A stretch of 64,000 nt of DNA, from NCBI GenBank assembly GCA_032173965.1, contig CM063290.1, forward strand, positions 1,922,001 through 1,986,000. Reading direction: 5' to 3'. Positions within the stretch are counted from its first letter, which is position 1. Each line of letters opens with the position of its first letter. The DNA comes from Sitta carolinensis. Lineage: Eukaryota; Chordata; Aves; Passeriformes; Sittidae. The notes under the pieces are model-generated. The model searched no databases and was not told the origin of the DNA. It saw only the letters and a program-made list of their open reading frames with translations. The translations under genes were made by a program, and so were the position numbers. Positions 58,560 through 64,000 of this stretch are shown here, one piece after another.

Positions 58560-59949
58560 AGTGAAAGGTTTGAGGAGCCGTGGAATGGTTTTAGGAAAGG
58601 GACCCTAAAGCTCATCCAGTTCTCTCACAGAATTCCATTAATTTCAGAAAAATATCCCCCAGGAAAAATCCAGAAAAATGTTTGAGGAGCCATGGTATAG
58701 TTTGGGTTAGAAGGGACCCTAAAGCTCATCCAGTTCTGTCATAGAATTCCATTAATTTCAGAAAAATATCCTTCAGTGAGGAATCATGGAATGATTTGGG
58801 TGGGAAGGGACCCTAAAGCTCATCCAGTTCTGTCATAGAATTCCATTAATTTATGGAATGGTTTGGGTGGGAAGAGACTCTAAAGCTCATCCAGTTCTGT
58901 CACAGAATTCCATTAATTTCAGTAAAATTACCCCCAGGAATAATCCAGAAAAATGTTTGAGGAGCCATGTGATGGTTTGGGTGGGAAGGGACCCTAAAGC
59001 TCCTCCAGTTCTGTCATAGAATTCCATTAATTTCAGAATAATATTCCTCAGTGAGGAATCATGGAATGATTTGGGTGGGAAGGCACCCTAAATCTCATCC
59101 AGTTCTGTCACAGAATTCCATTAATTTCAGAAAAATATCCTCCAGGGCAAATCCAGAAATATGTTTGAGGAGCCATGGGATGGTTTGGGTGGGAAGGCAC
59201 CCTAAATCTCATCCAGTTCTGTCTTAGCATTCCATTAATTTATGGAATGGTTTGGGTTGGAAGGGACCCTAAATCTCATCCAGTTCTGTCTTAGCATTCC
59301 ATTAATTTATGGAATGGTTTGGGTTGGAAGGGACCCTAAAGCTCATCCAGTTCTGTCTTAGCATTCCATTAATTTCAGAATAATATTCCTCAGTGAGGAA
59401 TCATGGAATGATTTGGGTGGGAAGGCACCCTAAATCTCATCCAGTTCTGTCACAGAATTCCATTAATTTCAGAAAAATATCCCCCAGGAAAAATCCAGAA
59501 AAATGTTTGAGGAGCCATGGGATGGTTTAGGTTGGAAGGGACCCTAAAGCTCATCCAGTTCTGTCATAGCATTCCATTAATTTATGGAATGGTTTGGGTT
59601 GGAAGGGACCCTAAAGCTCATCCAGTTCTGTCATAGAATTCCATTAATTTTAGAATAATATTCCTCAGTGAGGAACCATGGAATGATTTGGGTGGGAAGG
59701 CACCCTAAATCTCATCCAGTTCTGTCACAGAATTCCATTAATTTCAGAAAAATATCCCCCAGGAAAAATCCAGAAAAATGTTTGAGGAGCCATGGGATGG
59801 TTTAGGTTGGAAGGGACCCTAAAGCTCATCCAGTTCTGTCATAGCATTCCATTAATTTATGGAATGGTTTGGGTTGGAAGGGACCCTAAAGCTCATCCAG
59901 TTCTGTCATAGAATTCCATTAATTTTAGAATAATATTCCTCAGTGAGGA
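58560..59949. repeat. CR1-derived satellite with emerging three-monomer higher-order repeat
   Basis: About 16 monomers of ~70-115 bp share ggaatggtttgggttggaag, ggaccctaaagctcatccag and ttctgtcatagaattccatt. They fall into three types by their left end: A (tttgaggagccatggga), B (aatttatggaatggtt) and C (cctcagtgaggaatcatgga). The order reads A A C B A C A B B C A B C A B C. The final part repeats ABC with a ~271-277 bp period (A at 59508 and 59779, B at 59581 and 59852, C at 59664 and 59941). The core is the reverse complement of the CR1 3' terminus. Confidence 0.93.
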
Positions 59950-60095
59950 ATCATGGAATGGTCTGGGTGGGAAGGGACCCTAAAGCTCACCCAGTTCCAC
60001 CTCCACCATCCCAGGTTGCTCCCAGCCCCAGTGTCCAACCTGGCCTTGGACACTTCCAGGGATCCAGGGGCAGCCACAGCTTGTCTGGACCAAGA
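59950..60095 (-). mobile_element. CR1 LINE 3' fragment adjoining the satellite
   Basis: atcatggaatggtctgggtg, 'gaagggaccctaaagctcac', ccagttccacctccaccatc, 'ccaggttgctcccagcccc', gtgtccaacctggccttgga, cacttccagggatccagggg and cagccacagcttgtctgga are colinear with the CR1 3' end in reverse. This is the only monomer in the array that continues into CR1 body sequence. Confidence 0.88.
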
Positions 60096-60799
60096 TGGTG
60101 AGAGATTGATAAACAGAATTTTAAAAAGGGATTGGCTCAGGGAAAGATCCCAAAGGAAGAGTTGGTTTTATTTTGGTTTGGTGTGAGACCTCAACTCCTC
60201 CCTGAAGAAAGGAGCTGGTTGGGTTCTCCATTGTGGTGGTTCAATGTTAAATCCCACTTTTTTCTCACAGGCATTATGCTAAAATGATAAACAGAAGGAT
60301 TTTATTGAATCTAAGGGAGCAAACAGAATTTTTCAAAGCAATTTTTGAATGAGGCCTGACATCCAAAGCGACTCTTCTAAAACATTTCATATTATTTTGG
60401 TGTTCTGACGGAAATCCTTGCAAAGCAACGTTTCTGAGGCTGCTCTTTCTGAACAGCAACTAATTACGTTGAAAGGATTACTGCTGTCATTTTAAAAGCA
60501 GCAAAATGATGACAAAGTACAAAAACGGGGAGAGAGATCGTGATTTGCAGTCTCGGAAGAGCAAATGGAATTAAAATGAAATAACTCTTTACATTGCTAC
60601 AGTCAAAAAATGGGCAGGATGTGTTATTTCCACAGGACTTTGGGTGGTTTGGTGCTTGATTTGCTCTCGCCCTGATTCAATCTGGATCGTGGCTGTGCCT
60701 CTTACATCAGTAAATATTGCTCAGCAGAAGACCCACAGGTGGTGGTGTCGTGCTAAAGGCTGGGAGATGTGGCTGGGAAAGTCTCGGGAAGGTTTCTTG
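60096..60799. other. Non-coding stretch, no gene seen
   Basis: Looks single-copy. No exon or repeat recognised. Confidence 0.5.
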
Positions 60800-61142
60800 T
60801 CTCTGCAGAGATAAACACTCAACACACACTCCTGTGATTCTTCTCGAGGTTGAGTGAAGAATTAATTTATTTTTAGGGATCGTTCCCCCTTATATACAAT
60901 TTTCTGCAAATTATTGTAATTAGTGAAAGAAAGAAACTTCTTCACCCACGTTACTTAAACTAGAAAGATATTAAGAGAAAATTTCTCTTACAGAAAGAAT
61001 TTGCAACATCAACACTGTTACAAAAACAGTTCTCTTGTTTATGGTCCCTCTCTGGGAACAAGTTTCAGAAAACTCAAACATCAAAAAGCCAGAACTTTAG
61101 AAAGCCAAACACTTCAAACCTGAAACCCAAACTACAGTTCCT
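60800..61142 (-). mobile_element. LTR-like element
   Basis: The right two thirds match 4140-4376. On the minus strand, tgtatataagggggaacgat followed by ccctaaaaataaattaat gives a TATA box and an AATAAA signal about 25 bp apart, typical of a short-R retroviral LTR. The left boundary is uncertain. Confidence 0.55.
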
Positions 61143-63009
61143 AAAGGCAATAAAAGAGATTTTAAAGGATTCAAGGTGTTTTTCCTGCTCAGTTGGAATT
61201 ACAGGGTCCTCTGTGGGAGCCTCGTGTGTGCTTTGCATGTTCTACAGTGCCAAATCCTTTATTTAGTCCTGGGTTATTCCCAATCCCAGGCTTTGCTGCT
61301 GTATTCCTCATTTTTCCTGAGGAATATCAGTGTAGGTGCTGCTTTTGGACTTGGAGCCTGGAGTTTGGCTCTGATGAGGATTTTTTGGTAGAGCAGGCAC
61401 CAGATGGATTCAGGATTGTCCTGTTCTTCACTTCACACCCTCCACTTGTGACCCTCAACCTTCCAAGAGGGGGATGCTTGGCCAGAAAAACGGGATTTTT
61501 TTCTTCCAAAACCCCCCACAATTAACGTTAGAGGAATTCCCCAGCTGTGCTGGACTTGTGTATCTGATGGATTTGGAGCTCTGGTGGCTCCAGAGGGGTT
61601 TGGGCTGCAGACTCAGAAATGAGTTTGAGGGTTATTCCAGCAGCTCCAGCAGGTGTGGCCGTGTGCAACCTGCTTCCCTGGAGGCTTTTGATTGGAATTC
61701 ACACCTCCCTGAGCAAAGCTGAGCTCAAAGAGGTGAGCAGAACCCATCAGCTTTTGAAGAAAGACCTTGAGAGCTTGTGAGGAGAATTAGGAGGAGATGA
61801 AAGAGGCAGCGTGGAGGGTGTTGAGATGGAGATGAACTGCAGGGCACTTCTCTAATTAGTTTAAGGATTTAATATTTTTTTCCTATTTACGAGCTTTTAA
61901 TATAAATCTGTGGCAACATCTGAGGGTCTAGAGGACTTCATGGAATTTTTAGCTCCCTCCCCACCTTCTTCATATTTTTTTAGGTCAAAAGGGAACTTTT
62001 GCTCCGTTTGGGACAATGGCTTGGTTTTAGAATAAAAGGGGATAACTCATAGAATAAAAAGGGATAACTCACAGTAATAAATACCTTGCTTAAAACTTGC
62101 TCAGAGAGATCCTTCCCAGCATTTTCTCAGGACCTGAGAGCTTAATTTGCCAACTCTCCTCTGGAATATTGGTCAAATGCACCCTGAAGGACAATGAATT
62201 TTTCATTGGGTTCTAAATGTTGGGTTTTTCTCTAGCTGAAAACCATGCCTGATCACCAAACCCTGCATCCTGTTGGACTGATTCATGCATAAAAATGCAT
62301 TTTTAGCTGCATTTGCTTCACTAAATGCATTTTCTTTCCTCTGCTTGCTGAAAGCTGATGCAGACCCGTGCTAAGTATTTTCCCAGGCAATAGAAACTCT
62401 GTGATTATGCATAATTGTGATTAAAACCCATTATGTTAATATAATGGGTGTAAAGCCACTGGTTTGATTTGAGGAACCTGAGGGGGGGAAAAAATCCATT
62501 TCAGAGAACGGTGGCAGAGCCTGTTTGTGTGCAAGAACCTCATCAAAAACATTGCAGCTAATTACACCTTGCTTTGTGAGATTTGTGCCCTGGAATTGTT
62601 AAAGTGAACCCTGGGCTGCACTTGGGCAGGGGTGAGGGGGTGATTTTATTATGTATTTGTCATGTCCATGGAAAAATTGTGCATTTTGGTTTTTTTTTTT
62701 TTTTTTTCAAATGGGTCAGATTGTCCCTGCTAAGGTAATGCCCATGGAATGAATGGGATAATGGCTCTGCTCTGTGGAGGGCAAGCTGGGACGTTTATCA
62801 GAAATAAGCATTGAGGTGAAGGAGAGACATTTATCTCCAAAGCCAAGAGGCTTTTATCCTGTCCAAACTGTCTAAAGGGTGGTTTTTTCCATATTTTTTC
62901 CCGCTTTACCTGCACCTACACCAAGTGAGTGATGGGCAGGACTCTTGACATTTTGCTTTAAAGGTGCTGCAGGTTTTTGTGTTGCTGAAAAGCTGTGCCC
63001 TGGCTGGAT
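61143..63009. other. Non-coding stretch, candidate regulatory cluster at 62280-62450
   Basis: No gene seen. 62280-62450 contains four ATGCAT motifs, a perfect 12-bp palindrome ATTATGCATAAT (62404-62415) and a 9-bp inverted repeat ACCCATTAT/ATAATGGGT with a 6-bp spacer (62426-62449). Such sites resemble POU/homeodomain targets, but function is not shown. A T-run lies at 62690-62707. Confidence 0.4.
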
Positions 63010-63605
63010 CCAAGAATAGATTCCCATTTTAGGGATGGAGGATGCAACCATTCCATGTTTCTTGAGAAATCCTGGAATTCCTGCTGGTGTGCAAGGGGCT
63101 CTCAGCTTTCCATGCAGGGGGAATGGGTTCCCATGGAGAAAGGGCAGAGCTGGGTGGGATTTTGGGAAGGAATTCCTCCCTGGGAAGGTGGAGATGGACT
63201 GGAGAGGAATTCCCAGAGCAGCTGTGGCTGCCCCTGGATCCCTGGCAGTGTCCAAAGCCAGGTTCCTAAAATTCTCATTTCAGGAATGGAAGGTGCAACC
63301 ATTCCATGTTTCTTGAGAAATCCTGGAATCCCAGCAAGATTCCTGCTCATGTGCAAGGGGCTCTCAGCTTTCCATGCTGCTTATCCAAGGGGGGAATGGG
63401 TTCCCATGGAGTGAGGGCAGGGCTGGGTGGGATTTGGGATGGGAATTCCAAAAATGGAATTTGAGGGTGGGCAGGGGCTGGGCTGGAATTCCCAGAGAAG
63501 CTTTGGCTGCTCCTGGATCCCTGGAAGTGCCCAAGGCCAGGTTGAATGGTGCTTGGAGCAGCCTGGGATGGTGGGAATGTCCCTGCCCACGGCAGATCTT
63601 CCAAG
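63010..63605 (+). repeat. Tandem duplication (~265-280 bp) including CR1 fragments
   Basis: 63020-63270 and 63285-63560 share the order aaccattccatgtttcttga, gaaatcctggaat, gtgcaaggggctctcagctt, 'tccatgc', gaatgggttcccatggag, then CR1 sense sequence (gaattcccagagcagctgtg, 'gctgcccctggatccctgg', tccaaagccagg). The second copy continues to the CR1-like cctgggatggtgggaatgtc at 63562-63585. Confidence 0.85.
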
Positions 63606-64000
63606 ATTTATTCCTCTTGGGATGGAAAAGGGCAGCCCTGAGAGTGGACCAGCAACGAGAGACACTTGAACACGAAATGTGAGCGAGGTGAGCTCCAGCA
63701 GAGCTTCCGCAGTTCCAGGAGTGGCACCAGCCCTGGATGGAGGGGACATCTCAAGGCTCCTTGCCAAGGGCTTCCCACGGAGCTGCTGGGGTTTCACTGG
63801 GGCTGGGAGGCCCAGCAGGAGCTTGGTGGAGTCAGCTGGAGGATCACAGCTCGTTCCAGGGGGCTTGGATCGGAGCCCAGCAGCTGAGAGGTTTTTCCTC
63901 TCCCTGTTTGATATGCATCAGCCCAGAGTGGTGCAATAACGGGAACGGGCTCCTTGACCCCAAACTCTGCTGCTGGCATCATCCTGGGGAGGAGAGGGGT
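63606..64000. other. Non-coding stretch at the right edge, no gene seen
   Basis: Moderately GC-rich sequence with several short open frames but no conserved segment or splice-flanked exon that I can support. Confidence 0.45.

Overview
This is a stretch of a vertebrate nuclear genome, almost certainly a bird and perhaps a songbird. The evidence is repeated fragments of the avian CR1 LINE 3' end (for example 2905-3125, 41890-42050, 59950-60095), LTR fragments of endogenous retroviruses, an intron/exon gene with GT-AG junctions, and no bacterial gene organisation. The songbird assignment is inference only.

Only one protein-coding gene is supported: a plus-strand gene at 5681-10400 that I identify as OTOL1 (otolin-1, the inner-ear secreted collagen/C1q scaffold protein of otoconia and otoliths). 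It has four coding exons: exon 1 (5681-6346; signal peptide, GC-rich repeat tract, acidic/CCDCC segment), exon 2 (7565-7654; collagen), exon 3 (9023-9094; collagen) and exon 4 (9523-10400; collagen plus complete C1q head and stop). Exons 2-4 join cleanly in phase 1. Exon 1 as assembled ends in the wrong phase for exon 2, so either the assembly has a small indel there or the gene is damaged.

OTOL1 is surrounded by tandem repeats and LTRs. Upstream (4377-5680) about 13 copies of a ~100 bp unit each carry, in most cases, a splice-acceptor-like sequence, a Kozak-like ATG and the first codons of OTOL1 exon 1. Inside exon 1 lies ~430 bp of G-rich 15/16-bp repeats. Intron 2 holds eleven copies of a 59-60 bp unit. 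A solo LTR in antisense orientation begins 22 bp after the stop codon and carries the first plus-strand AATAAA signals downstream of it.

From 10.9 kb to the right edge I see no convincing gene. This part holds many minisatellites (15.3-16.1, 27.0-28.2, 28.4-28.8, 32.4-32.9, 33.7-34.1, 36.8-37.3, 39.3-39.6, 45.6-46.4, 55.2-56.1 kb), a CR1-derived array that has become a three-monomer higher-order repeat (58.56-59.95 kb), an AT-rich repeat block (40.6-41.2 kb), polypyrimidine tracts (1.6-1.9, 51.2-51.6 kb), LTR fragments (38.98-39.26, 39.63-39.93, 46.97-47.87, 60.80-61.14 kb) and scattered CR1 pieces. In human, OTOL1 also sits beside a gene-poor region (established knowledge, recalled), which fits this layout. 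No prokaryotic defence system, CRISPR array, tRNA or rRNA was seen.
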